This document shows positions 17,395-25,871 of a stretch of DNA of 55,677 bases, in pieces. Every line of letters begins with the position of its first letter. Position 1 is the first letter of the stretch. The notes under the pieces were generated by a model, which was given only the letters and a program-made list of their open reading frames with translations, searched no databases and had not been told where the DNA came from. The DNA lies in assembly GCA_031290255.1 (NCBI GenBank), contig JAITNW010000005.1, forward strand, positions 1 through 55,677. The letters run 5' to 3'. The translations under genes were made by a program, and so were the position numbers. The stretch comes from Candidatus Nomurabacteria bacterium. Lineage in GTDB: Bacteria; Patescibacteriota; Saccharimonadia; Saccharimonadales; Saccharimonadaceae.

Positions 17395-17816
17395 TAGATA
17401 GCTCCTAGATCTCTTAAGGCTTGACGATAGGTGGAAAGGGCGTGCTTGGCTTGGTCGTAATCTGGCCTGAAGTCGTGTTCGTGGGCGATTTGATTGCGGA
17501 GTTTATGGGCGTACCAGACGGAATTTAGCTGGGAGAACTTGTCTTTGCCGACTTTTTTGAGGCGGTCGCCCATGGTGCGACCGGGGATGCCCATTTCGCA
17601 GAGGGCTTTGTCTAGAAGTTTGTCAGCGTTGACTATAGCCATAGAATAGGAATTTTCATCTTCGCGGGTGAGGTTGTTTTCGATTTTTAGGAAATCAACT
17701 TGGTAATTTTCGCGGTCAAAGGCTGGCCCGCGTTTTTTGGTGGCGGCGATGGCGATAAAAACTAGAACGCCTACGACTAAGATTGCGACTAGGAAGATAA
17801 GGAGGGAGACGTCCAT
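17394..17816 (-). CDS. Conserved small membrane protein inside the gat operon, 140 aa
   Basis: An N-terminal helix (about 4-24) anchors a soluble domain with KLLDKALCEMGIPGRTMGDRL and WYAHKLRNQIAHEHDF. The RNxxAHE-type stretch resembles HEPN-like or DUF4145-like helical domains, but the fold is a guess and the function is unknown. It is locked between gatA and gatB by one-base overlaps on both sides, so it is translated together with them. Confidence 0.75.
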   Translation of the reverse strand: MDVSLLIFLVAILVVGVLVFIAIAATKKRGPAFDRENYQVDFLKIENNLTREDENSYSMAIVNADKLLDKALCEMGIPGRTMGDRLKKVGKDKFSQLNSVWYAHKLRNQIAHEHDFRPDYDQAKHALSTYRQALRDLGAI

Positions 17817-19201
17817 TAGTTTGGCTCCTTTGCGAGCTCGCTGGCGAGATTAAGGAGTGTACGGTCGCTTTGGCGGGCGCCAATTAGTTGGGCACCGACG
17901 GTGAGGCCTGCTTTGGTGGTGCCGGCGGGAATAGAAATGGCTGGCAGGCCTGCCATGCTGGGGGGTACGCTCATAGCGTCTTCGAGATACATTGCGAGAG
18001 GGTCATTGACATTTTCGCCGATTTTGAAAGCAGGAGATGGTGCTACTGGACAGAGTAGGACATCGAATTTCTTGAAGACATCGTTATACGCGTTAATAAG
18101 AAGCGTGCGGGCCTTTTGAGCTTTGAGATAATAAGCGTCGAAGAACCCGCTAGATAATACGAAATTGCCGATCATGATACGACGATTGTTCTCGGTCATG
18201 AAGCCTTCGTCGCGAGATTTGCCGTAGAGTTCATTGAGGTTTGTGATGTCTTGGGCGCGATGTCCGTAACGGACTCCATCATAGCGGCTGAGGTTACTGG
18301 CGACTTCGGCAGTTTGGACGATGTAATAGATGGCGAGGCCGTATTTGAGGATAGGCATGCTGATGTTTTCTACGGTGTGCCCGTTTTTTTGCCACTTGCT
18401 CACGCAATGATTTATGCAATCTTTGACTTCAGGGTCTACACCTTCGGCCATAAAGTCTGAAATAAGGCCAATGCGCAGAGATTGGTCGGGTTTTGGCTTG
18501 TTTTGCCAGAAGTTGCTCAAGGAAGTAGGATCCTTGGGGTCTTGACCCGACAAAATGCTCATGACTAAGTCTGTGTCGGTGGCGGTATTGGCAAAACAGC
18601 CGATGGTGTCTGTGGAGGAGGCCATGGCGACTACGCCGTAGCGGCTGACGGTGCCAAACGTGGGCTTAATGCCGACGACGCCATTGTAGCTGGCTGGCTG
18701 GCGAATAGATCCGCCTGTGTCGCTGCCGAGCGCGAATGGTACGATGCCGAGCGCTACAGCGACGGCGGAGCCACCGCTGCTGCCACCAGCGACGCGGGTT
18801 TGGTCCTGGCTATTGAGGGTGGGGCCGAAATAGGAATTTTCGGTGCTGGAGCCGTGGGCGAAAGCGTCAAGGTTGGTGCGGCCGATCATGATTGCGCCCT
18901 CTTCCTCTAGCTTCTTTACGGCAGTAGCGGTGATGGGGGCTGCAAAATCTTTTAGCATGCGGGATGCTGCGGTGGTTTTGCCTTCACGGCTGAGAAAATT
19001 GTCTTTTAGGGCATATGGCACGCCGGCGAGCTTGCCGACTTTTTCGCCGTTTGCGATTCTTTGGTCAATTTTGGCGGCCTGCTGAAGTGCAGAATCGGCG
19101 TTTATGGAAATGAAAATGTTATAATATTTGTATTCTTCGATTTTGGATAAAGCGGCTTGGACAAGGTCGACGGCTTTGGTGGTTTTGTTTGCAACTTTCA
19201 T
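17816..19201 (-). CDS. gatA: Asp/Glu-tRNA amidotransferase subunit A
   Basis: GatA (461 aa) is the amidase that frees ammonia from glutamine for transamidation. The amidase triad is visible: Lys66 (ALKDN), Ser141 (AGGSSGGS) and nucleophile Ser165 ([11 protein letters not shown]). The start at 19201 overlaps the gatC stop and has AAAGGTG upstream. With gatC and gatB it implies indirect Gln-tRNA and/or Asn-tRNA formation. Confidence 0.96.
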   Translation of the reverse strand: MKVANKTTKAVDLVQAALSKIEEYKYYNIFISINADSALQQAAKIDQRIANGEKVGKLAGVPYALKDNFLSREGKTTAASRMLKDFAAPITATAVKKLEEEGAIMIGRTNLDAFAHGSSTENSYFGPTLNSQDQTRVAGGSSGGSAVAVALGIVPFALGSDTGGSIRQPASYNGVVGIKPTFGTVSRYGVVAMASSTDTIGCFANTATDTDLVMSILSGQDPKDPTSLSNFWQNKPKPDQSLRIGLISDFMAEGVDPEVKDCINHCVSKWQKNGHTVENISMPILKYGLAIYYIVQTAEVASNLSRYDGVRYGHRAQDITNLNELYGKSRDEGFMTENNRRIMIGNFVLSSGFFDAYYLKAQKARTLLINAYNDVFKKFDVLLCPVAPSPAFKIGENVNDPLAMYLEDAMSVPPSMAGLPAISIPAGTTKAGLTVGAQLIGARQSDRTLLNLASELAKEPN

Positions 19202-19202
19202 A

Positions 19203-19490
19203 CTATAACACCTTTGGAACTTTGATTTGATGGTTTGCGGTATCAGCGCTCAGGGCAAGCAAATCTTCGCGGTTGGCTTCAAATTCAGTAATTTCGTCTT
19301 CGCGCCAAACGTTAGCCATATCAAAACATTGGTAGGTAGGCTCGACGCCCTCGGTGTTGAGTTCGTCGAGTTGCGAAATGTAGCTGATGATATTTTCTAG
19401 ATCTTGATTAAGATTGGTGAGTTGCTGATCATTGAGGGAAATGTTTGAGAGTTTGCCGAGGTGAATAATTTCTGCTTTTGTAATAGACAT
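19203..19490 (-). CDS. gatC: Asp/Glu-tRNA amidotransferase subunit C
   Basis: GatC (95 aa) wraps GatA and GatB together. The sequence MSITKAEIIHLGKLSNISL and the C-terminal ALSADTANHQIKVPKVL are typical. I set the start at 19490; 35 upstream codons in frame lie before the -10 box TGCTACAAT, which ends 6 nt from this ATG. It opens the operon as a leaderless gene. Confidence 0.92.
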   Translation of the reverse strand: MSITKAEIIHLGKLSNISLNDQQLTNLNQDLENIISYISQLDELNTEGVEPTYQCFDMANVWREDEITEFEANREDLLALSADTANHQIKVPKVL

Positions 19491-19496
19491 GGAGAA

Positions 19497-19505
19497 ATTG
19501 TAGCA
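19497..19505 (-). promoter_or_regulatory. Extended -10 of the gatCAB operon
   Basis: Reverse strand TGCTACAAT, 6 nt from the gatC ATG; no Shine-Dalgarno between them. Confidence 0.65.
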
Positions 19506-19539
19506 TAAGATAGGTGCTTCGTACAGATGGGAGGGGGTG

Positions 19540-21081
19540 TTAAATACCAGAAAGTGGTTCGATGTCGGCGCCAAGCAGGCGGAGGCGTTTGGCAAAATCT
19601 TCGTAGCCGCGTGCGATGGAGTAGATATTGCGCAGGACCGAGCGACCAGGAGCGGCGAGCATGGCGAGGAGGAGGACGACAGCGGGACGGAGGGCAGGAG
19701 GTGCCATCATTTCGGCGGGGCGCCAGTTGGTGGGGCCGGTGACGAAGACGCGGTGAGCGTCGAGGAGTTCGACATTGGCGTTCAGGGTGGAAAGTTCGGT
19801 GGTGTAGATGGCGCGGTTTTCAAATACCCAGTCGTGGATTAAGGTACGACCGTGTGCGGTGGCGGCGATGAGGGAGAAAAATGGTAGGCTATCGATATTG
19901 AGGCCAGGGAAGGGCATGGGGTGGATTTTATCGATGGGGGCGGTGAGTTCAGATTTTATGAGCTTTAGGTCTATGAGGCGAGTTTTGCCGTTGTCGGCAA
20001 GATATTCTGGAGATTCTTGCATTTTTTGGCCCATGCTACGGAGAATTTCGAGTTCTATCTCGAGGAATTCTACTGGGACGCGCTTAATTTGTATTTCTGA
20101 TTTGGTGACGACGCCGGCGGCGATAAAGCTGATGGCTTCGATGGGGTCTTCGCTGGGGCTGTATTCGATTTCTTGAGAGATTTTGCGTTTGCCATGTACG
20201 ACTAGGGTGGTGGTGCCGATGCCCTCGATTTGGACGCCGAGTTTTTGGAGGTAGAAGCAGACGTCTTGGACCATGTAGTTGGGGCTGGCGCCGACGATGG
20301 TGGTAATGCCTGGGAAGAGGGCGGCGGCCATAAGGGCGTTTTCGGTGACGGTGTCGCCGCGTTCGATGAGGACGATTTTTTTGTCGGTGTTGTCTATGGG
20401 GTTGATGGTGGCTTTGTAGAAACCAGAATTACAGAGTGAGTCGACTTCGAGGCCGAAGCTTTGAAGGGCGCGGAGGTGGGGTTCGACGGTGCGGGAGCCG
20501 AGAGAGCAGCCACCGGCGTAAGGGAGGCGGAATTGCTTGAATTTGTGGAGAAGTGGGCCCATCAGCATGATGACCGTGCGAGTGCGTCTGGCGGCTTCAA
20601 TATCTAGATGGTCAATTTTTAATTCACGAGGTGGTATAATTTCTAGGTCTCGGCGGCTGTTAATCCAGCGGGTTTTTACGCCGATGGAGTTTAGCACCTC
20701 AATGATACGGTGGACTTCTTCGATTCTGGCAAGGTGTTTGAGAGTGGTTTTTTCGGTATTTAGGAGACTCGCGCAGAGGAGTCCGACAGCGGCGTTTTTG
20801 GAGGTATTGATGGTGATAGAGCCAGTGAGTTCTTTGCCGCCATTGATGCGGTAGCCTTGTGCGCCAGTGTCATTAACAGATAAGATTTGAGTGTCGAGAC
20901 ATTTGCTGAGTTTTTCGACCATCTCTAGAGAGATGTTTTGGTGACCTTTTTCGATACGGTTAATGGCGGATTGACTAGTGCCGACAGCTTCGGCGAGCTG
21001 GGCTTGGGTAAAGTTTTTCATAACGCGCGCGCGGGCGATGATGCTACCGATTTCGTTGCGATAATTATATTTCTTCGTCAT
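19540..21081 (-). CDS. murA: HTH-MurA fusion: UDP-GlcNAc 1-carboxyvinyltransferase with N-terminal XRE domain
   Basis: The first ~65 residues form an XRE-type helix-turn-helix (IGSIIARARVMKNFTQAQLA, GTSQSAINRIEKG). From about residue 73 the protein is MurA, which adds enolpyruvate to UDP-GlcNAc as the first step of murein synthesis. Lys95-Asn96 (TSKNAAVG) and catalytic Cys192 (GGCSLGSR) are present. Because the residue is Cys and not Asp, fosfomycin sensitivity would be expected. The start at 21081 is set by TGCTATATT 6 nt upstream; the longer frame to 21252 crosses the promoter. Total 513 aa, against about 420 for normal MurA. The fusion suggests autoregulation or DNA-linked control of wall synthesis, which is inference. 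Confidence 0.93.
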   Translation of the reverse strand: MTKKYNYRNEIGSIIARARVMKNFTQAQLAEAVGTSQSAINRIEKGHQNISLEMVEKLSKCLDTQILSVNDTGAQGYRINGGKELTGSITINTSKNAAVGLLCASLLNTEKTTLKHLARIEEVHRIIEVLNSIGVKTRWINSRRDLEIIPPRELKIDHLDIEAARRTRTVIMLMGPLLHKFKQFRLPYAGGCSLGSRTVEPHLRALQSFGLEVDSLCNSGFYKATINPIDNTDKKIVLIERGDTVTENALMAAALFPGITTIVGASPNYMVQDVCFYLQKLGVQIEGIGTTTLVVHGKRKISQEIEYSPSEDPIEAISFIAAGVVTKSEIQIKRVPVEFLEIELEILRSMGQKMQESPEYLADNGKTRLIDLKLIKSELTAPIDKIHPMPFPGLNIDSLPFFSLIAATAHGRTLIHDWVFENRAIYTTELSTLNANVELLDAHRVFVTGPTNWRPAEMMAPPALRPAVVLLLAMLAAPGRSVLRNIYSIARGYEDFAKRLRLLGADIEPLSGI

Positions 21082-21087
21082 ATAGAT

Positions 21088-21096
21088 AATATAGCA
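21088..21096 (-). promoter_or_regulatory. Extended -10 of the HTH-murA gene
   Basis: Reverse strand TGCTATATT ends 6 nt before the ATG. Confidence 0.6.
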
Positions 21097-21145
21097 TAGA
21101 TGGTATATTTGTGAAATCCATGAAGACTTGATATTTTTGACGTGG

Positions 21146-21174
21146 TTGACTTTTTTATAGAGGTGTGCTATAAT
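21146..21174 (+). promoter_or_regulatory. Strong promoter of the RRM protein gene
   Basis: TTGACT (21146-21151), 17-bp spacer, TATAAT (21169-21174). It gives a leader of about 105 nt, in contrast to the leaderless genes around it, suggesting regulation in the 5' UTR. Confidence 0.8.
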
Positions 21175-21286
21175 GGAGTTACAGCGAGTGATATACGTTC
21201 TCTTTTTCTGTTGCCTGAGATAGTCAACATAGCTAGTAGAAGAAAAACGCAAGCTATAAGCAACTAATCGAAAGGACCATTAAAAA

Positions 21287-21661
21287 ATGGCAACGAAACT
21301 ATATGTGGGGGGACTCTCCTACAATACAAAAAACGAAGGTTTGAAGGAGTTTTTTGCTTCTCAGGGCAACGTAGTAAGCGCAGACGTAATCATTGATAAG
21401 TTTACGAACAAATCTCGAGGTTTTGGCTTCGTAGAAATGGAAACTGCCGAGGAAGCTCAGGCTGCAATTGATAACTTGAATGGCAAAGATCTTGATGGTC
21501 GTGCGATTTCAGTAAATGTAGCTCGTGAGAAGACCGAAGGCGGTGATCGCGGCGGCAACAGGGGCGGTGGCTTCCGACCCGGTGGTCGTTCTGGTGGTGG
21601 CGGATACGGTGGCCAGCGCGGTGGCAATAATAATGGTGGCGGTTCTTTCCGTTTCCGTTAG
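21287..21661 (+). CDS. RRM-type RNA-binding protein with Gly-rich tail
   Basis: A single RNA recognition motif fills residues 1-80: RNP2 is KLYVGGLSY (4-12) and RNP1 is RGFGFVEM (44-51). A Gly/Arg-rich tail ends FRFR. These small proteins bind RNA and often act as cold-shock or mRNA chaperones. AAAGGA lies about 11 nt before the ATG. It has its own strong promoter and terminator and is convergent with the DEAD-box helicase, a plausible functional partner. Confidence 0.92.
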   Translation: MATKLYVGGLSYNTKNEGLKEFFASQGNVVSADVIIDKFTNKSRGFGFVEMETAEEAQAAIDNLNGKDLDGRAISVNVAREKTEGGDRGGNRGGGFRPGGRSGGGGYGGQRGGNNNGGGSFRFR

Positions 21662-21677
21662 GCAAACTTGGGGGTAC

Positions 21678-21709
21678 AAAATAGACTCTTATCACAAGAG
21701 TCTATTTTT
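21678..21709 (+). terminator. Bidirectional terminator between RRM and DEAD-box genes
   Basis: AAATAGACTCTT pairs with AAGAGTCTATTT around loop ATCAC, with T5 after it and A's before it. Confidence 0.85.
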
Positions 21710-21726
21710 ATTTGGCTTTTGTGAGT

Positions 21727-22950
21727 TTAGGCACCCACGAAAGTCAGGGCAATACCAGTGGCGTTGCCTCTGCCGGTGCGGCCGATGCGGTGAACGTAAT
21801 CTTCGTAGGTGGCGGGTTGGTCAAAGTTGATGACGTGGCTGACGTTGGGGATGTCGAGGCCTCTCGCGGCGACGTCGGTAGCAACGAGGACTTTGGCGCG
21901 GTTGGTTTTGAAGGATTTGAGGGCATTTTGGCGTTGGGACTGGGATTTGTTGCCGTGGATGGCTACGGAATTGAAGCCTCTCTTGGTAAGAGTGTCGGAA
22001 AGGCGTTGGACGCCGAACTTGGTTTTGCCGAAGAGGAGGACTTTTTCGTATTCATCTTGGGAGAGGAGGTCGAAGAGCTTGTCGAGTTTTTCTTCTTTGG
22101 TGCCGACTTTGATGATGTCTTGGTCGACATTGGTGCTGGTGTCAGCGGTCTTGACGGAGATGACGTCTGGATGCTTGAGGAATTTCTCGGTGAGCTGTTT
22201 GATTTTTGGGGTCATAGTGGCGCTGAAGAAGAGGGTTTGGCGGGTTGCGGGGAGCTGGTTTGCGATGGTTTCGAGATCGCGGATGAAGCCCATATCGAGC
22301 ATACGGTCAGCTTCGTCAACTATGAACGTGCCTATGCTTTCTAGGCTGAGATTTTTGCGTTTTAATAGATCCATCGCACGTCCTGGGGTTGCGATAATAA
22401 AGTGGGGACTCCGCCTGAGTTCAGAAATTTGGCGGCCTATATTGGTGCCACCGACGATAAGTACTGAATAGAGGTCTAGATTGCGGGCAAAGATCCGGAA
22501 TTGTTCGTCGATCTGTTGCGCTAATTCGCGAGTTGGCGCAAGGATTAAGACAGAGGTGCGCGTGCGATTTTTGTATACTTTATTGATGGTGGGCAGTAGA
22601 AATGCTGCAGTTTTGCCGGTACCGGTATTGGCTAGGCCGATGACGTCTTTGCCAGATAAGATGCTGGGGATAGCTTGGTCTTGGATGGGGCTAGGGATTT
22701 GGTAGTTTCTGCTCTTTATATTGGCGTGGAGTTTGTCTACGAAGTCGAAATCTGTAAATTTGTGAGTGATTTCGTAGGAAACTTCCTGAGTACTTTTTGA
22801 TGCGTGACTGATGAATTTGCTGGGGTTGATGCTTGCTGTGAAGTCCCTGCGTCCACTCCTAGCTTTGTTTTGGTAGGGGAAAGAACTGGAGCGTTTTTTG
22901 CCACTTCCTTTGTCTCCTCGACTACCACGAGATTTATTGTAATAAGCCAT
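21727..22950 (-). CDS. DEAD-box ATP-dependent RNA helicase
   Basis: This 407-residue helicase has both RecA-like domains: Q-motif region around residue 75, motif I ANTGTGKT, Ib TPGR, motif II DEAD, motif III SAT, and motif VI HRIGRTGR. It ends shortly after motif VI, so it lacks a C-terminal RNA-binding extension. The first ~50 residues are Ser/Arg/Lys/Gly-rich and may bind RNA instead. AAAGG lies 8 nt before the ATG. Likely roles are ribosome assembly or mRNA unwinding in the cold; its long leader fits regulation. Confidence 0.94.
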   Translation of the reverse strand: MAYYNKSRGSRGDKGSGKKRSSSFPYQNKARSGRRDFTASINPSKFISHASKSTQEVSYEITHKFTDFDFVDKLHANIKSRNYQIPSPIQDQAIPSILSGKDVIGLANTGTGKTAAFLLPTINKVYKNRTRTSVLILAPTRELAQQIDEQFRIFARNLDLYSVLIVGGTNIGRQISELRRSPHFIIATPGRAMDLLKRKNLSLESIGTFIVDEADRMLDMGFIRDLETIANQLPATRQTLFFSATMTPKIKQLTEKFLKHPDVISVKTADTSTNVDQDIIKVGTKEEKLDKLFDLLSQDEYEKVLLFGKTKFGVQRLSDTLTKRGFNSVAIHGNKSQSQRQNALKSFKTNRAKVLVATDVAARGLDIPNVSHVINFDQPATYEDYVHRIGRTGRGNATGIALTFVGA

Positions 22951-23059
22951 TAATTAACCTTTCTTTGACTGTATTTTGTGCAGACGATACTAGGAAAACC
23001 CGCCAATGTCTACAATTTATCTAGTCATAGGTATGGCAACCATTCGGTGCAATGTATCC

Positions 23060-23068
23060 ATTGTACCA
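23060..23068 (-). promoter_or_regulatory. Extended -10 of the DEAD-box gene
   Basis: Reverse strand TGGTACAAT lies about 110 nt before the ATG, so the mRNA has a leader of about 100 nt. No clear -35. Otherwise the gap 22951-23163 shows nothing that I can name. Confidence 0.45.
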
Positions 23069-23163
23069 TAAAAATCTAAAAAAAGCTAGCATTAAAGTTT
23101 TAAGGGGTGTGCTAAATGAAAAAGCCACCGGCGAGGGCGACAATTTCAACTTTTGTTCGTCTA

Positions 23164-23240
23164 TGGTGGATCTTGCTGGATTCGAACCAGCGACCTCACG
23201 AATGTGAATCGTGCGCTCTAGCCAACTGAGCTAAAGATCC
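23164..23240 (-). tRNA. tRNA-Val (CAC)
   Basis: Acceptor GGATCTT/AAGATCC, D stem GCTC/GAGC, anticodon stem CACGA/TCGTG with loop TTCACAT (anticodon CAC), T arm GCTGG-TTCGAAT-CCAGC, discriminator A and encoded CCA. Confidence 0.95.
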
Positions 23241-23322
23241 TTGAATGTGGCTAACTTGTGGTCGGAACGTACTATCTTTGAGGGAATCCAAAGATTCGAT
23301 TATGTGTTAAAGTATAACATAT

Positions 23323-24348
23323 ATGAGTGAGATTAAGCTAGATTTGGGTGCGATGAAGGAGGAGAGAGCGGAGCTAGAGTTATTTTTGAGTACACCTGAG
23401 GCTTATACGGATAAGGATTTTTCGGCGAAGAGTAAAAGATTTGCGGAGCTAACGGAATTGATTGCGCTTGGAGAGAAGAGGGGGCAATTGGAGGCGGATA
23501 TTATGGCTGCTGAAGGGGAGCTGGCGGATTTGAAGCCAGAACTTGAGGCGGAACTTGCGGATTTGAATGCGAAATTGGCTGAATTTTTGATGCCAAAGGA
23601 CCCAAATGATGAGAAGCCGGTGATTATTGAGATTCGGGCAGGGGCGGGGGGAGATGAGGCTTCGCTGTTTGCCTCTGAACTTTACCGGATGTACCTGCGT
23701 TATGCGGAAAGACATGGGATGAAAATAGAGTTACAATCGGAGAACATGAATGATGCGGGTGGTTATAAGGAAGTGGCTTTTAGGATAACTGGCGAGCAGC
23801 CTTACGCGAAATTGAAATTTGAGGGTGGGGTGCACCGAGTGCAGAGAGTGCCGGTGACGGAAAGTCAGGGGAGAGTGCATACGAGTACGGCTACGGTGGC
23901 GGTTTTACCAGAGGCGGAGGAAAAAGACATTGAGATTCGGCCGGAAGATTTGAGAATTGATATTTATCGAAGTGGCGGACATGGTGGACAGAGTGTGAAT
24001 ACGACAGATTCGGCGGTAAGGATTACGCATATTCCGAGTGGAATTGTGGTGGCGATGCAGGATGAGCGGTCGCAGGTACAGAATCGCGAGCGGGCGATGA
24101 CGATCCTCAGGTCAAGATTGCTTGATAGGCAGATTGAGGAAGAGAGGCAGAAAGCTTCAGATGCGCGGAAGTCCTTGATTGGGACGGGAGATCGAAGCGA
24201 GAAGATCCGGACTTATAATTTTCCACAGGATCGGATTACGGATCATCGGATTCATTATTCGCGGAGTAATATTCCGGCGGCGATGGAGGGGGAAATTGAC
24301 GATTTGATTGAGGCGCTGACGGCACATGAACTCGGGCTTATGGCTTAA
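23323..24348 (+). CDS. prfA: Peptide chain release factor 1
   Basis: RF1 (341 aa) reads UAA and UAG and triggers peptide release. The stop-reading tripeptide PVT (RVPVTESQ) and the catalytic GGQ ([10 protein letters not shown]) are present. The start at 23323 is 4 nt after TATAAC with no Shine-Dalgarno. The end overlaps prmC by 23 nt; PrmC methylates the Gln of this GGQ motif, so the pair is functionally linked. Confidence 0.96.
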   Translation: MSEIKLDLGAMKEERAELELFLSTPEAYTDKDFSAKSKRFAELTELIALGEKRGQLEADIMAAEGELADLKPELEAELADLNAKLAEFLMPKDPNDEKPVIIEIRAGAGGDEASLFASELYRMYLRYAERHGMKIELQSENMNDAGGYKEVAFRITGEQPYAKLKFEGGVHRVQRVPVTESQGRVHTSTATVAVLPEAEEKDIEIRPEDLRIDIYRSGGHGGQSVNTTDSAVRITHIPSGIVVAMQDERSQVQNRERAMTILRSRLLDRQIEEERQKASDARKSLIGTGDRSEKIRTYNFPQDRITDHRIHYSRSNIPAAMEGEIDDLIEALTAHELGLMA

Positions 24349-25342
24349 GAAAGTCGTTGCGAAAATAGATCGACTGGACGCGGAACTGATTTTGGCGGAG
24401 GTTTTGGGGGTCTCGCGGGCTGGCTTGCATGCGCATCCAGAGAGAATATTGACAGATACAGAGGTGACTCTGGCGGATGGAATGGTTGCGCGACGGGGCA
24501 AGGGCGAGCCGGTGGCGTATATTGTGGGGTGGAAAGAGTTTTTTGGTAGGAAATTTGAGGTAAATCGGGATGTTTTGGTACCGCGGCCGGAGACGGAGGC
24601 TTTGGTGGAGGCGATCATAGATTTGGGGCCGCGAAAGGTGCTTGATGTGGGGACGGGATCTGGTGTGATTGCGATAAGTTTGGCGTTGGAATTGCTGGGA
24701 GTGGGGGTGGTTGGGTTGGATATTTCGGAGAAGGCTCTTGGGGTGGCTCGGAGCAATGCTGAAGAATTAGGTGCAAAGGTGGAGTTTTTGAAGTCAGATT
24801 TGCTGGGGGTCGATGCTGAGAAGAATCCGCACAGTGTTCTAGAGGAAAACACTTTGCGTGCGCGCCCGTCTTTACGGGGCGCAGGCGCTGGCGTTCGGCT
24901 GGAAGTAGATGACCAGCGGTCATCTCTTCCACAGTTTCCTCTAGAATACTGTGCGGATTCTTCCGAATGTGCGGGGTTACGCTCTGTGGGGGCAGGCGTG
25001 CGTCTTGAAGTGTTTTCTGGGGGAATGGAATCGGGGGATTCCGTGAAGGTGCTGGGGTTATTTGACGTGATTGTGGCGAATTTGCCTTATGTGGATAGGG
25101 GTTGGTGGTGGAATAGTGGTGAGTTGGGGTTTGAGCCGGAGGATGCGCTTTTTGCTGGTGATGGTGGGCTGGAGTTAATTAAGAGATTAGTGGTGCAGGC
25201 GCCTGAACATCTAGAGAGGGGTGGGAGATTAGTGCTGGAGGCGGACGAGGTACAGCATGGGGAGATAATTGAGTTTACAGAGGCTTTCGGATGGGAATTG
25301 GAGCGGATTTGGGGCCTAGCGTTGGTTTTCCGGCTGGGGTAG
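24326..25342 (+). CDS. prmC: Release-factor glutamine methyltransferase PrmC with in-frame insertion
   Basis: PrmC uses SAM to N5-methylate the GGQ glutamine of release factors. The N-terminal helical domain, [11 protein letters not shown], the SAM loop [14 protein letters not shown] and the catalytic NLPY (VANLPYVDR) are present. The family is about 280-290 aa; this one has 338. The extra ~80 residues sit between the SDLL strand and [10 protein letters not shown], a surface-loop position. They are encoded by a large palindrome (24820-24963, exactly 48 codons) and a tail containing a second copy of the peptide motif [12 protein letters not shown]. The reading frame survives, so the enzyme may still work. 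The gene overlaps prfA upstream and a convergent small gene downstream. Confidence 0.92.
   Translation: MNSGLWLKKVVAKIDRLDAELILAEVLGVSRAGLHAHPERILTDTEVTLADGMVARRGKGEPVAYIVGWKEFFGRKFEVNRDVLVPRPETEALVEAIIDLGPRKVLDVGTGSGVIAISLALELLGVGVVGLDISEKALGVARSNAEELGAKVEFLKSDLLGVDAEKNPHSVLEENTLRARPSLRGAGAGVRLEVDDQRSSLPQFPLEYCADSSECAGLRSVGAGVRLEVFSGGMESGDSVKVLGLFDVIVANLPYVDRGWWWNSGELGFEPEDALFAGDGGLELIKRLVVQAPEHLERGGRLVLEADEVQHGEIIEFTEAFGWELERIWGLALVFRLG
24820..24963 (+). repeat. Palindromic element inserted in prmC
   Basis: Arms 24820-24848 and 24935-24963 are 29-nt inverted repeats with one G.T wobble. Between them lie two further hairpins: GCGCCCGT/ACGGGGCGC at 24862-24882 and the perfect AGATGACC-AGC-GGTCATCT at 24907-24925. 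As RNA this would form a three-way junction. The span is 144 nt, a multiple of three, with no stop codon in frame. The behaviour resembles palindromic elements known to insert within Rickettsia genes; relation to those is not implied. Confidence 0.8.
24871..25011 (+). repeat. Twice-encoded peptide [12 protein letters not shown] in the prmC insertion
   Basis: The codons at about 24871-24906 and 24976-25011 both encode LR[10 protein letters not shown]. Within the GAGVRLEV part several codons differ only at the third base (GGC/GGG, GCT/GCA, GTT/GTG, CGG/CGT, CTG/CTT). This looks like an old duplication kept at the protein level, or two insertions of related elements. It is followed by a small hairpin GGAATC-GGGG-GATTCC near 25027-25042. 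Confidence 0.6.
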
Positions 25343-25592
25343 AGATACTTTTGGCGGGTGGGATGTAGGTTTTGGCGCGAGGAATGCCGCTGGTACCGGC
25401 GGCGAGGAGAGAATTGCGGTAACCGCGCACGAATTTGCGCTGTTCTTCGATGCGGCGGCGCTCGCTAAACGTCTCGGTAGAGGCAGCGCCAAAAGAGTCG
25501 GCATTTTGGGTCTTGGCGTAGCCGGAACTATGGAGTACTTCTGGAGTTTGGGTCTTCATGACATATTTGAGTAGCGGATTGTTATTTGCCAT
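25275..25592 (-). CDS. Small hypothetical protein, 105 aa
   Basis: A soluble, basic, Pro-rich protein of unknown function (MANNNPLLKYVMKTQTPEVL; central SERRRIEEQRKFVRGYRNSLL; tail [15 protein letters not shown]). GGGAG lies 4 nt before the ATG, which supports translation. Its 3' end overlaps the prmC 3' end by 68 bp on the opposite strand. Confidence 0.6.
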   Translation of the reverse strand: MANNNPLLKYVMKTQTPEVLHSSGYAKTQNADSFGAASTETFSERRRIEEQRKFVRGYRNSLLAAGTSGIPRAKTYIPPAKSISTPAGKPTLGPKSAPIPIRKPL

Positions 25593-25682
25593 ATTACTCC
25601 CATTTTGCCATAAACGAGTAGAAAATACAAGATAAGCAGTTTGAACATATATATCGCTTATGTAAATTGTAACAAAATACTA

Positions 25683-25711
25683 TTGACAAAAGTGAAAAGA
25701 TTTGCTATAAT
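25683..25711 (+). promoter_or_regulatory. Strong promoter of the 25872 two-gene module
   Basis: TTGACA - 17 bp - TATAAT with an extended TGC, a near-consensus promoter. The leader to ATG 25872 is about 155 nt. It holds a hairpin (ACTGCG/CGCAGT near 25780-25804) and a GC-rich stretch followed by T7 near 25816-25846 that could be an attenuator. GAAAGGAGG precedes the start. Confidence 0.75.
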
Positions 25712-25871
25712 GGACGTAGCCTAATTGCATTAGCGGATTAGCGTGGCAAGGTAGGTGTTGCTTAACAGATCAGATCGTTACTGCGTAAATATTTTATGCG
25801 CAGTGAGGAATTAAAGCGCCGTTGGATGCGCGACCGTTTTTTTCTTCATTTTTGAAAGGAGGTACCTTACT

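Noticed and set aside
23267-23303. Hairpin ATCTTTG/CAAAGAT between tRNA-Val and prfA as a terminator
   Set aside because: It has no T-run on either strand and lies in the probable promoter region of both genes.
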